A DNA stretch of 64,000 nucleotides, from assembly GCA_041694635.1 (NCBI GenBank), contig JBDNHI010000202.1, positions 62,001-126,000 of the forward strand. The letters are read 5' to 3'. The first letter of the stretch is position 1, and the number at the start of each line of letters is the position of its first letter. Below, in pieces: positions 1 to 8,274 of this stretch. This DNA is from UBA969 sp041694635. Lineage in GTDB: Bacteria > Planctomycetota > Planctomycetia > Gemmatales > Gemmataceae. The notes below the pieces were generated by a model, which saw only the letters and a program-made list of their open reading frames with translations, ran no database searches and was not told the DNA's origin. The position numbers and the translations under genes are program-made.

Positions 1-61
1 TATCGATAGCTTTTTCGAGAGAATCAGCAGGATATGGAAGACTGGGAAGCTCAAATGCCAT
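1..61 (-). CDS. Superoxide dismutase (Fe/Mn family), N-terminal fragment
   Basis: Only the first 20 codons lie in the window; the gene runs off the left edge. The translation begins MAFELPSLPYPADSLEKAID, which matches the conserved start of Fe/Mn superoxide dismutases (F-x-LPxLPY...ALE). These enzymes convert superoxide to hydrogen peroxide and oxygen in the cytoplasm. The ATG at 61-59 has a good upstream AGGAG ribosome-binding site on the minus strand. Metal-ligand residues are outside the window, so Fe and Mn types cannot be told apart. Confidence 0.8.
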   Translation of the reverse strand, partial: MAFELPSLPYPADSLEKAID

Positions 62-1367
62 TTAAAAACTCCTATTCGTAAAATCATTTATATAAGGAAA
101 AAATCCCCAGGGGATTATTTTCTTCAGACACTAAAGTAACATTTTCTAAGCCAAGGGCAAAAAGAAAAGGAGTGATTCTTTTTTTGCTTAAAAGTATGGC
201 TTAAAGTGGGTTTAAAATAGAGTCCCAGAAACATAGCGATTTAGCCTTTTAACCGCTGATATAATTTGGTTTTAGGGTTTAAAAGCATGGCTTGAGGAAA
301 AATTGTAGTTTTTTAAATTAAATGCTAAAAATTAAAGCCAAGAACGCTTTAATTTGCATCTTTGTATTTTTACTTCGTCGCCCATTTTAAGGGGATTGGT
401 CTTAATGCAAAAATGTTTAGTGCTACGACTCTTGCGGTAGGTTGTTTCTTTCTACACCATACTTTCTAATGAAATTTTAGTTTCCGGATTTCAGGTATAA
501 TTGGAAAGTTGGAACCTGAGCCCTCTTAGATATCAAGTTCTAAAGACCATTTGTATTTAAGCCTTTTCAATTGTTTCAAAAACTTTATCAAAGTTTATCC
601 GGCCTTGCCCAATTTTGTTTGGTTTTGAAATACCCCTTTTCCTGACTCTCGAAAATTTAGATGTTTTGCAAATGGATAGAGACCTCCGAGGTCGTGGATA
701 GGATCAATAATTGGTAGACTTGACTCGATGCAAACCCCTAAATCTCAAACTTCTTCCCAAAGGTTGCGAGCAGATTTTTAGTTTTTTGCGATTGGGGAAC
801 TTTGGGTCAGAATGTTAAAGATAATTCCTTCAATTACAGTAAACATTACCAATTTCTTTAAATGGAAACCCCTCATGTTGGAAGCCAAACATTAATAAAC
901 TGGCAGGTACATTAAAAATAGTAACTACATGGTGTCAATTTGCAGACTTTGGCAAATTTTTTATAATAAGTTTTCTTTATCTTCTGTTTTAAAAAAGGTG
1001 CTTTTTACGCTAGGCGCTAGACCAGAAGTATTTTTCAATTGGCTGACCGCTTGGAAGATCTGCAAGAACTTGTGAGGGTTTTAGGTGTCTTCCTCAAGAA
1101 CCATTTCAAGGCGCTTAAATTGTAGTTCCATAATTGTGCAAAAAGTTTCTTCAAGTTTCTTACTTGCAAAGCAAAGAGTCGAATAGGTAATAAACTTCAA
1201 AGCCTCCTGTTTAACCAACTTAACCTTTAGTAACCATAAATAGTTGAAAGACTGATAGCAATAAAAAGTGAAAAATAAAGGACATTTTGTCAAAAGGTCG
1301 ATGGACAAAATTAGATTGATTGTTAGGCTAAACTTACACAAGGTGTTTTAATTTAGGGAGAATAGAA
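62..1367. other. 1.3 kb gap without a recognisable gene
   Basis: This is the longest non-coding stretch in an otherwise tightly packed window. Reading frames are short. The longest, minus strand 1081-1341, would start at TTG without a ribosome-binding site and has a Leu/Lys/Cys-rich composition unlike its neighbours. I see no tRNA, rRNA or clear repeat. Two loosely similar stretches, around 185-215 and 275-300, share a TTAAAAG-TATGGCTT-like core, too weak to call a repeat. The region probably holds the divergent promoters for the superoxide dismutase gene and the 1368 gene. It may also be a decayed gene. Confidence 0.5.
102..116. promoter_or_regulatory. GC-rich palindrome upstream of the superoxide dismutase gene
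   Basis: The arms AATCCCC and GGGGATT flank a single central A, in otherwise AT-rich DNA about 40 bp upstream of the superoxide dismutase start. Read on the minus strand, the palindrome is followed by a run of T. It could be an operator for a stress regulator or a short leader hairpin. No binding protein can be assigned from the sequence. Confidence 0.3.
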
Positions 1368-1673
1368 TTGGTTGATTCATGGCAAATAGTAGTACAAAGT
1401 ATAGAGAGCGGCTTGCAAGATTGTTTGGCTAAAATAGGCGGATCAGGGGTTGCCCCTGCAAGCGAAGAGTTGAAAGAATTTACCTCCGCTAAAAATGCCG
1501 CCCTTCAGCAAACTATCAACAATAATTTGGGTTTAATGGAAAATGCTCTGGAAAAAAACAGGCAACAATTTAATATCACTGCATCAGAAATGGATGCCGT
1601 TTCTGATGATTTGCGAACTTGGATCGCTAGGGCTAATCAAGGTCAAGAAAAAGTAACTTCGATGCTTAAATAA
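1368..1673 (+). CDS. Small alpha-helical protein of unknown function
   Basis: A 101-residue protein I do not recognise. It is rich in Gln, Asn, Glu and Ala and has no signal peptide or membrane segment. The stretch from about residue 30 to the end looks helical, possibly coiled coil, with a short Gly/Pro break near residues 23-31 (GGSGVAPAS). The start is TTG at 1368, supported by GGGAG seven bases upstream; no ATG fits better. It ends 24 bp before ispD in the same direction, so the two may be cotranscribed. The helical build suggests a structural or binding role rather than an enzyme, but this is only inference. Confidence 0.6.
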   Translation: MVDSWQIVVQSIESGLQDCLAKIGGSGVAPASEELKEFTSAKNAALQQTINNNLGLMENALEKNRQQFNITASEMDAVSDDLRTWIARANQGQEKVTSMLK

Positions 1674-1697
1674 TCGCTACATCATTTTGAGGATAAA

Positions 1698-2435
1698 ATG
1701 GCTAAGTTTGCTGTTATTCTTCCCGCTGCTGGAAAATCATCTCGGTTCAGGGATAAAGAAAAAAAACCTTACGCTGCTTTGGACGGTAGGCCTGTTTGGT
1801 TAAGAACTGCAGAACTGTTTGTTTCTCGTGACGATGTTTGCCAGTGCTTTTTAGTGATTGACCCTTCCGATGAGGAGATGGTGCGGCGCAAGTTTGGTCC
1901 AAATTTGGCTTTTTTAAATATCTCTCTAGTTTTTGGCGGAAATGAGCGCTTTGAGTCGGTTTCTAATGCCCTTAAAAAATTAAATGAAGAAGTTGAATTC
2001 GTTGCTATTCACGATTCCGTGCGCCCTTGTGTAACTCCTGAATTGATTGATACGGTTTTTCTTCAGGCTACTAAAACAGGTGCAGCTATTTTAGCTGTTC
2101 CACTTGCAGATTCATTAAAGCGTGGTACTAGTTCAGAACCTTTTATGATCGAGCAATCCTTGCCCAGGGAAAGATTATGGCTTGCCCAAACGCCCCAAGT
2201 CTTTAGCAAAGAAATTCTTCTAAAAGCATACCAAACAATTCCCTTGGGCGTTACCGATGACTGCCAAGTCGTAGAAGCTATTGGTACTAAGGTTTCGATT
2301 ATTACGGGAAGCCTTAGTAACATAAAAATTACTACAAAAGATGATTTGTTCCTTGCGGATGCAATTCTCAAAGCAAGGCCAAAGCCTAAAGGTCATATGT
2401 CGGCACATCCTTTTGCAGACGATTTATTTAAATAA
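1698..2435 (+). CDS. ispD: 2-C-methyl-D-erythritol 4-phosphate cytidylyltransferase
   Basis: IspD transfers CMP from CTP to methylerythritol phosphate, the third step of the non-mevalonate isoprenoid pathway in the cytoplasm. The 245-residue length fits. Visible motifs are the N-terminal nucleotide-binding LPAAGKSSRF with the following KKPY, the IHDSVRPC segment near residue 103, QTPQVF near 166 and a C-terminal NIKITTKDDL. The glycine loop is serine-rich (AGKSSRF) where many homologues read AGxGxRM. It lies between a small unknown gene and upp. Isoprenoids made here would feed the hopanoid genes at 49.8-54.7 kb. ATG at 1698 has a GAGGA box upstream. Confidence 0.9.
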   Translation: MAKFAVILPAAGKSSRFRDKEKKPYAALDGRPVWLRTAELFVSRDDVCQCFLVIDPSDEEMVRRKFGPNLAFLNISLVFGGNERFESVSNALKKLNEEVEFVAIHDSVRPCVTPELIDTVFLQATKTGAAILAVPLADSLKRGTSSEPFMIEQSLPRERLWLAQTPQVFSKEILLKAYQTIPLGVTDDCQVVEAIGTKVSIITGSLSNIKITTKDDLFLADAILKARPKPKGHMSAHPFADDLFK

Positions 2436-2453
2436 TTTTAATTGGAAAACCCT

Positions 2454-3080
2454 ATGGCACCAATCCTTCGTGTTTTAAATAATCCATTGGTCTCACATTG
2501 GCTTTGCAAATTAAGGAATAAAGAGACAACCCCGGCAGTTTTTAGGCAAGCTCTTGAATTAATTAGCAATGCGGTATTATTGGAAACAGGAATTGAGTTT
2601 GCCCAAAATCTTATTCCGATTGAAACCCCAGTTGGCCCAACAGAAGGTAAAATGCTTGCGCCAAAAATCGCAATTATTCCAATTCTTAGGGCCGGTTTAG
2701 GTATGGCTAGTTCAATCTTGAGTTGGCTTCCTGACGCAAATGTTTACCATCTTGGAGCTTGCCGTAACCATACTTCCCTCTTGCCTGAATTTTATTACAA
2801 CAAATTGCCTCTCGAACTTTCTGAGCATCATTGCCTTGTAATAGATCCTATGCTTGCAACTGGTGGTTCGGCTTCCGAAACCATTCGAATATTACTTCGC
2901 GCCGGAGTAACCAAAATTAGCTTTTTAGGCATCCTAGGGTCAAAACAAGGGGTACAGAAAATTCATAGGGAATTCCCTGATGTTTCAATAAATATTGCTG
3001 CCTTAGATGATGAACTAAACCAGATAGGTTACATAATCCCCGGCTTAGGTGACGCAGGTGATCGCTTTTTTAACACTTAA
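2454..3080 (+). CDS. upp: Uracil phosphoribosyltransferase
   Basis: Upp salvages uracil by joining it to PRPP to give UMP. The protein shows the family start (NNPLVSHWLCKLRNKETTPA), the central PILRAGLGM segment, and the PRPP-binding loop VIDPMLATGGSA followed by the C-terminal IPGLGDAGDRFF. The 208-residue length is typical. A TTG at 2442 is in frame and would add four residues, but the ATG at 2454 fits the family N-terminus and has GGAA just upstream. The gene follows ispD by 18 bp. Its TAA overlaps the stop of the convergent transporter gene by four bases. Confidence 0.92.
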   Translation: MAPILRVLNNPLVSHWLCKLRNKETTPAVFRQALELISNAVLLETGIEFAQNLIPIETPVGPTEGKMLAPKIAIIPILRAGLGMASSILSWLPDANVYHLGACRNHTSLLPEFYYNKLPLELSEHHCLVIDPMLATGGSASETIRILLRAGVTKISFLGILGSKQGVQKIHREFPDVSINIAALDDELNQIGYIIPGLGDAGDRFFNT

Positions 3081-4000
3081 GGTCTTGGGATTTTTTGTTC
3101 GAAACGACTTAGACAATTGTCTTCCCATGAGGTAGGGTCTTCAATTGGCTCCGCGTGAATTTGTATTTCACAGTCTTTAACCTGAGATTTGATAGATTGT
3201 TCGATTTTTTCCATCCTCAGATGTGCATCTTTAATGCTGATAATACCCGGAAGCAATAGGTGAAAATCAATAAACCTTTTGGCCCCAGCTTGCCTAGACC
3301 TCAAGGCGTGAAATGTCATGCCAGAGTCTAAATGAAGTGAAATTATTGCCCTAATTATTATAAGTTCCTTTTCTGGAAGAGCGTGATCCATAAGGCCTTT
3401 AAACGATTTCCACACAAGTTCTAAACTGGTGTAAAGTAAAAGCATTGCGACCCCAATCGCTAAAACTGGATCTAACCAATCTAGCCCGCTGACCTTGGCA
3501 AGAATTAAACCAATAAGGACCCCTGCAGTCGTAAAAACATCGGTCATTAAATGTTTACCATCTGCTTCTAAAACAATGGATTGATGTTTTTTTCCAACGA
3601 GTAAAAGTATCATTCCTACTGCAGCGTTGATTATCGAAGCAACAAAAGAAATAAGGATACCCGTTTCGATAGTTTGCAGAGGCTGGGGAAAAATAAGCCG
3701 ATGTATGCCCATCACTCCAATACTAAGGGACGCAAATAAAATTAAAGCCCCCTCAAAACCACTCGAAAAATATTCTATCTTCTCATGACCATAAGTATGA
3801 GTTTCATCTGCGGGTCTTTCAGAAAGCCGGATTGCTATAAACGCAGTAGTTGCTGCAATTAAATTTATAACAGATTCTGCTGCATCAGAAAGCAAACTCA
3901 CCGAACTCGTAATCCAAAAGGCATAGGTTTTTAATAAAAGTGTGGAGATGCCAGCAAAGATTGATAAATAAAGAACATTTCTTGGCGTAAATAAACTCAT
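3077..4000 (-). CDS. Cation diffusion facilitator (CDF) metal efflux transporter
   Basis: A 307-residue member of the CDF family, which exports divalent metals such as Zn, Fe, Mn or Co in exchange for protons. About six membrane helices are visible between residues 10 and 205. The transport-site pattern is present: LLSDAAES in the second helix and HLMTDVFTT (HxxxD) in the fifth. HTYGHEKIEYFSS between helices 2 and 3 is the usual family signature. The cytoplasmic C-terminal domain carries several His residues. Metal specificity cannot be read with confidence. ATG at 4000 is preceded by an in-frame TTG at 4003; AGGA upstream fits the ATG better. Confidence 0.88.
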   Translation of the reverse strand: MSLFTPRNVLYLSIFAGISTLLLKTYAFWITSSVSLLSDAAESVINLIAATTAFIAIRLSERPADETHTYGHEKIEYFSSGFEGALILFASLSIGVMGIHRLIFPQPLQTIETGILISFVASIINAAVGMILLLVGKKHQSIVLEADGKHLMTDVFTTAGVLIGLILAKVSGLDWLDPVLAIGVAMLLLYTSLELVWKSFKGLMDHALPEKELIIIRAIISLHLDSGMTFHALRSRQAGAKRFIDFHLLLPGIISIKDAHLRMEKIEQSIKSQVKDCEIQIHAEPIEDPTSWEDNCLSRFEQKIPRP

Positions 4001-4071
4001 CAAGATGTTCCTAGGTGACGAATAAGTATTTTATCTGCCCGAAGGTTTATCAGCTAGTTAAATTATTGGAG

Positions 4072-4857
4072 TTATTTTTGTGGGCCTGATAAATCTGTAA
4101 TTCTTTTCTGAGCTTCTGCAACTCGTTTTGGGTCTAGTTCCCTTGTAGCAACCTCTTTATAAAGTTCAATTGCTTTATTGCGTTCGGTCAAATTCTTATC
4201 GTAAATTCTTGCAGCGCGGAGGCGAGCATCTGACTGTGTGCGAGAATTCCATTGAAAACAACGCTCAAAATAAAGTGCAGATCTCGGGTATTGCTTATAT
4301 GGTTTTGATTCATAAATATCACCTAGTTGATAGGCAGCATCACTGATCTTATCACTGTTTGGGTAGGTGCTTAAAATTTGTTGTAACAAAATCTCTGCCC
4401 GTTTTTGGTTGTCAATGTATTCTTGCCCCCAACCCTTGTCCTTATATTGCATCGCTCTGCGATAATATTCGTTGGCATCTTGTATGTTTTCATTAGCCTG
4501 TAAGGTAGGTGGTGGAACATCCAGTTCCAGTAAATATGCTTGCTTTGATATACGATGATAATTCAATAGTTCTTCTTCAGCCCATTTCGCTTTTTCAATT
4601 TCACCCACATTAATGTAGTGTGACCTTAGTGCTTCCAAAGATGTTTGATACTCTTTCCTAGAGTTGATTAGCTTTTCTACAAGATCAATATCTCTGGAAC
4701 CGCTGGGAGAGATAGACCTAGTTGACGGGTTTTTTATGGAAGTGGGCGTTCCCGTAGGTTGGTTTCCTGCAGGTTGTCCAGATGGAGATTGCGCCATAAC
4801 TAGCTGAGAAGTCAGCGTGGCAAATGAAAAAAACAACATACTCATATTTCGCTTCAT
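4072..4857 (-). CDS. Secreted tetratricopeptide-type repeat protein
   Basis: A 261-residue exported protein with a clear signal peptide (about residues 1-22, cut near VMAQ-SP). A low-complexity Pro/Gly/Thr/Ser linker follows to about residue 55. The rest is helical and resembles TPR repeats: a segment with NEYYRRAMQYKDKGW, then ILLQQILSTYPNSDKISDAAY and SALYFERCFQW. This is similar in style to TolA-binding/YbgF-like proteins, which act as periplasmic scaffolds. No enzyme motif is visible. The start has GAGGG seven bases upstream. It is transcribed away from the PIN-TRAM gene region. Confidence 0.7.
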   Translation of the reverse strand: MKRNMSMLFFSFATLTSQLVMAQSPSGQPAGNQPTGTPTSIKNPSTRSISPSGSRDIDLVEKLINSRKEYQTSLEALRSHYINVGEIEKAKWAEEELLNYHRISKQAYLLELDVPPPTLQANENIQDANEYYRRAMQYKDKGWGQEYIDNQKRAEILLQQILSTYPNSDKISDAAYQLGDIYESKPYKQYPRSALYFERCFQWNSRTQSDARLRAARIYDKNLTERNKAIELYKEVATRELDPKRVAEAQKRITDLSGPQK

Positions 4858-4973
4858 AATAAAACCCTCGTTAATTCGATTGGGTATTTACCTTGAATAA
4901 AATATTGTGTCTAGACGAGGATTGGTAAAACTGTGGACTACAAGTTTAACTTGCGTTGGCGCAAACTAGCTAT

Positions 4974-6107
4974 TTAAGCTACAACCCCTCGCTCGTCTAC
5001 CTTTGCAAAAATCATTCTTCCCGAAGGAGTTTGAAGCACGCTGGTTACTTGAACGCTGGTATCTTCCCCAAGGTGTTGCCTACCTTGATCTACAACCACC
5101 ATAGTGCCATCTTCAAGGTAACCAACCCCCTGCCCCATTTGGTCGCCTTGTTTAGTAATTTTAATAAAGAAATATTCACCAGGAAGCACGATGGGTTTAA
5201 GAGCGTTTGAAACTTCGTTAAGATTAACGACTTCAACACCTTGAAGTTGGGCTATTTTATTCAAATTGAAATCGTTGGTGACAACTTTGCCGCCAATATT
5301 TTTTGCAAGAATAACCAGTTTTTCATCAACCTGAGTAATACCACGCATCTCAGTCGGCTCATTTTCATGTACAAGAAGTTCAACTTTGGTATTAGTTTGA
5401 AGAGATTTCAATATATCAAGTCCCCGCCTACCCCGATTGCGTTTTAATTTATCGGAACTATCCGAAAGGGTATGTAGTTCTTTTAAAACAAAGCGTGGAA
5501 CTATGAGCTTATTATCTAAAATTCTTGTTTCGCAGAGGTCAGCAATTCTGCCATCAATAATTGCAGAAGTGTCAAGGATATAAGGTTTAGAGCCTTTTGT
5601 TTGTTTTGAAAACTCGATATAGGGGATTATAAATCGGAATTCATCTTTTGTTTGCAATAGAGTTGAAATACAAATGTAAATGCAAATTCCAGTAACAAAG
5701 GCTCGAAGCAAATTACGCTGTAAAATTATACGCTGAGCAAAATCTACATTTGACTTAGTGCTTTCCCATTCAAATAAAAATGGATCAAGGATAGTGGAAA
5801 AAATAGTTCCAAGAAATAAACCTAATAAAAGACCAAAGTATACTGCCGAAATCGTGGTTATTTCTTTATTTCTTACTACCGTATCGACAAAAACAATTAG
5901 TAAGCCTGATGAGAGAATACTTAAAAAAGCAATATAACCAGATTTAGTAGAACCACCTTGGTCAGCATTACCAAAGTGTTGGTAAGCGATCATGGAGAGG
6001 GCAATGATACCCGCTCCGAAGGTTCCGCGCAGCATCCACAAAGGTAAAAGGCCAGAATTCCAAGCGGTAGTGAGCCAGTTTGGTTTTCTTGAAGAGTCAA
6101 AACTCAT
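4974..6107 (-). CDS. Membrane PIN-TRAM domain protein (YacL-like)
   Basis: A 377-residue protein with about four N-terminal membrane helices (residues 15-155), a PIN nuclease-type domain and a C-terminal TRAM domain. The PIN part starts at KPYILDTSAIIDGRIADL and carries the acidic residues expected for metal binding, with a later TNDFNL. The TRAM-like end contains GQGVGYLEDGTMVVVDQG. This order matches Bacillus YacL, a presumed membrane-bound ribonuclease of uncertain substrate. A TTG at 6140 is in frame, but ATG at 6107 has AGGA at the right distance. Confidence 0.85.
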   Translation of the reverse strand: MSFDSSRKPNWLTTAWNSGLLPLWMLRGTFGAGIIALSMIAYQHFGNADQGGSTKSGYIAFLSILSSGLLIVFVDTVVRNKEITTISAVYFGLLLGLFLGTIFSTILDPFLFEWESTKSNVDFAQRIILQRNLLRAFVTGICIYICISTLLQTKDEFRFIIPYIEFSKQTKGSKPYILDTSAIIDGRIADLCETRILDNKLIVPRFVLKELHTLSDSSDKLKRNRGRRGLDILKSLQTNTKVELLVHENEPTEMRGITQVDEKLVILAKNIGGKVVTNDFNLNKIAQLQGVEVVNLNEVSNALKPIVLPGEYFFIKITKQGDQMGQGVGYLEDGTMVVVDQGRQHLGEDTSVQVTSVLQTPSGRMIFAKVDERGVVA

Positions 6108-6217
6108 TTTTAAATCCTGTCTTTTAGTAAAGTATTTCAATTGCTTATCTTAGTGGCAGGTTTAGTGTTTAAAAGCCTAGAAAAAACAAAGTATTTTAAT
6201 TTAAATGTTGATATAGT

Positions 6218-7339
6218 CTACACATCAAAATACGGGTTAAAAATTTTCATATATTCATCCTGAGCAAATCTATCTGTCATTCCAGCTATATAATCACACA
6301 CTGTACGGTGTAATCCCCAATTATCTACCCGAAGTTTATACCTTTCAGGTAATTGGGATGGGTTTTCAGTGAATTCTGAAAATAACATTTTCACAAACCT
6401 TGCACCTTTACTTGCCATCCGCTGCACTCTAAAGTTATTATATACTTTTTGTTTTAACACAGAACTTAGCTCTTGTTTCAAAGCTTCAACTTCTGGACTA
6501 TGACAAACGACCGAAAAATCTAAATTGCGCACCATTTCAAGATCAAAATGCCCAACATTAGATATATTATTCTCGCTGTTTTTAATAAGGTCACTAACAT
6601 GAAGGTCAATCAAAATTCTTATGGCACCTAACCTCGTTTGGGTTGGAGTTGCTAAAATAGGAAGGGTTTTCTTGGCGCGTTCAAAAGCTTTTTTCCATAT
6701 CTTTGAATCTTCCAAATCTCCGTAAGTTATAATTCCAAGGCTAATCGCATCATCGATGTCGTGGGCGTTGTAAGCTAAACTGTCGCAGGTATCCGCTACT
6801 TGCGCCTCTAAAAAAGGGTTTTTGTATTTAAGATATTTTTTTACTTCGGGTGCTTCTGGTACCTTTGAATGCAATGCCATTGCTTCTCTTACTTCCCAGG
6901 TTAGATTTAAGCCAGGGTTACCGGCATAGGGGTATTCTAACTCTTCAACTAATCTTAAAGCGTGGCCATTGTGTTCGAATCCCCCATGGTTTTTCATACA
7001 GTCCTTAAGGGCATATTCCCCAGCATGGCCAAAAGGTGGATGACCTAGATCATGTGATAATGCTATCGCTTCGGTGAGATCTTCGTTTAGAAAAAGTTGT
7101 CGTGCAACGGTTCTACTTATTTGAGCGACTTCAAGGGTGTGAGTAAGTCTGGTGCGGTGGTGATCGCTGGTTTGTGTGACAAGAACTTGTGTTTTGTGGG
7201 CCAGTCTCCGAAAAGCTGTGCAATGAACGATTCGATCGCGGTCTCTTTGGTAAAGGTTGCGATAAGGATGTTCGGTATCAGGAAAGTCCCTGCCTTTACT
7301 ATGTTCATTTTTCATTGCGAGGGAAGAAAGATTGTTCAA
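6218..7339 (-). CDS. dgt: Deoxyguanosinetriphosphate triphosphohydrolase-like HD protein
   Basis: A 373-residue HD-domain nucleotide hydrolase of the dGTPase family, which cleaves dNTPs to nucleoside and triphosphate and controls dNTP pools. The family signature is clear: YRNLYQRDRDRIVHCTAFRR near the N-terminus, then H-T-R-L-T-H-T-L-E-V-A and the metal-binding HDLGHPPFGHAGE. A later DIDDAISLG supplies the last acidic ligand. The chosen start is TTG at 7339 because GGAGG lies four bases upstream. The next ATG (7315) has no ribosome-binding site. Substrate range is uncertain, since many family members prefer dNTPs other than dGTP. Confidence 0.88.
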   Translation of the reverse strand: MNNLSSLAMKNEHSKGRDFPDTEHPYRNLYQRDRDRIVHCTAFRRLAHKTQVLVTQTSDHHRTRLTHTLEVAQISRTVARQLFLNEDLTEAIALSHDLGHPPFGHAGEYALKDCMKNHGGFEHNGHALRLVEELEYPYAGNPGLNLTWEVREAMALHSKVPEAPEVKKYLKYKNPFLEAQVADTCDSLAYNAHDIDDAISLGIITYGDLEDSKIWKKAFERAKKTLPILATPTQTRLGAIRILIDLHVSDLIKNSENNISNVGHFDLEMVRNLDFSVVCHSPEVEALKQELSSVLKQKVYNNFRVQRMASKGARFVKMLFSEFTENPSQLPERYKLRVDNWGLHRTVCDYIAGMTDRFAQDEYMKIFNPYFDV

Positions 7340-7385
7340 GTGGCCTCCAGTGTGAGGGGTATTAAATAATTAAGAAGGGCTGGAT

Positions 7386-7895
7386 TTAGCAGAGATCTGG
7401 GAAAGGGTCCGCCTCTAAGTTTTTTACAAGCAGGTCGTAGAAACTGTCTAAAGATTGAACAATAACTTTGGTATCGGTTAAGACGGGCATAAAATTGGTG
7501 TCGCCATTCCACCTTGGAACGAGGTGCCAATGAAGATGGCCAGGAACTCCAGCTCCAGCTGAAGCCCCGTGGTTCATTCCAATGTTAAAACCGTCTGGAT
7601 TCATTATATTTTTGAGAACTTTTATTAAATGCTGAATCGTTTGAATGTTAGATAAAAGTTGGCTTTCATTTAATTGGCCCAATTCTGCAAAATGATCATG
7701 GGGGCAAATTAAAAGATGACCATTATTATAAGGATACTTGTTTAAAAAGATTAGACTCTGCTTAAGTTTATGCACCAACAGGTTTTGTTTGTTATTATTT
7801 GTGTTTTTACCAGCACAAATGAAGCACTCAGGGCCTTTTTCGGGTTTATTGAGGGCAATATAAGCGTGCCTCCAAGGGGCCCAAAGGTTCTCCAT
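7386..7895 (-). CDS. HIT-family nucleotide hydrolase/phosphorylase
   Basis: A 169-residue HIT protein. The catalytic histidine triad reads HLHWHLVPRW. The N-terminal MENLWAPWRHAYI and ECFICAGK match the AP4A phosphorylase-like/HIT branch found in many bacteria, which acts on dinucleoside polyphosphates or other nucleotide conjugates in the cytoplasm. An upstream extension is open to 7976, but the ATG at 7895 has GGAG seven bases before it and begins at the conserved residues. It follows dgt on the same strand, with only a 46 bp gap, so the two may share a transcript for nucleotide clean-up. Confidence 0.85.
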   Translation of the reverse strand: MENLWAPWRHAYIALNKPEKGPECFICAGKNTNNNKQNLLVHKLKQSLIFLNKYPYNNGHLLICPHDHFAELGQLNESQLLSNIQTIQHLIKVLKNIMNPDGFNIGMNHGASAGAGVPGHLHWHLVPRWNGDTNFMPVLTDTKVIVQSLDSFYDLLVKNLEADPFPDLC

Positions 7896-8086
7896 TCGTT
7901 TCTCCAGCAAGGCTTTTAGCCTTAATAAACTTGAGTAAAATGAACAAAAGTAGGCAATTTTTCTTAATGCTCTCATTTTATATCGTTTAGTCTACAACTC
8001 TAATGGAATAGACTCTAGACAAATTATTGAATTCTAAATATCTTAATATTAAGTGTTTGTTTCGTTTACGAAGGGAAGTTTTTAAT

Positions 8087-8269
8087 ATGGCAGTACCAAA
8101 AAGAAGGGTTTCTCATGCTCGTCAAGGCAAAAGGCGTAGTCATTTAGGTTTAAAACCTATGCAAATTGCATATTGCTCGAATTGTAGTTTTCCTATCCGG
8201 GCGCATCGGGTTTGTTCTAATTGCGGTTTTTACCAAGGCCGAGAAATAGTTAAGGTCGAACAGGAGTAA
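8087..8269 (+). CDS. rpmF: 50S ribosomal protein L32
   Basis: A 60-residue protein starting MAVPKRRVSHARQGKRRSH, the typical L32 opening. It has two CxxC pairs (CSNC and CSNC) that would bind zinc. L32 sits in the large ribosomal subunit. The reading frame is open further upstream to 8027, but the ATG at 8087 has an AAGGGA box and starts exactly at the family N-terminus. plsX begins 5 bp after the stop. rpmF-plsX-fab is a widely conserved arrangement that couples ribosome and lipid synthesis. Confidence 0.95.
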   Translation: MAVPKRRVSHARQGKRRSHLGLKPMQIAYCSNCSFPIRAHRVCSNCGFYQGREIVKVEQE

Positions 8270-8274
8270 CAACC

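Noticed and set aside
1081..1341. 86-codon open frame on the minus strand in the large gap
   Set aside because: It would start at TTG with no ribosome-binding site, and its Leu/Cys/Phe-rich translation resembles no family. It is probably a random open frame in AT-rich DNA.
6971..6985. GTTCGAATCC, resembling a tRNA T-loop
   Set aside because: It lies inside the dgt coding frame, and no flanking tRNA arms are present.
7097..7369. 90-codon plus-strand open frame opposite dgt
   Set aside because: It is antisense to the well-conserved HD-motif part of dgt and has no independent support.
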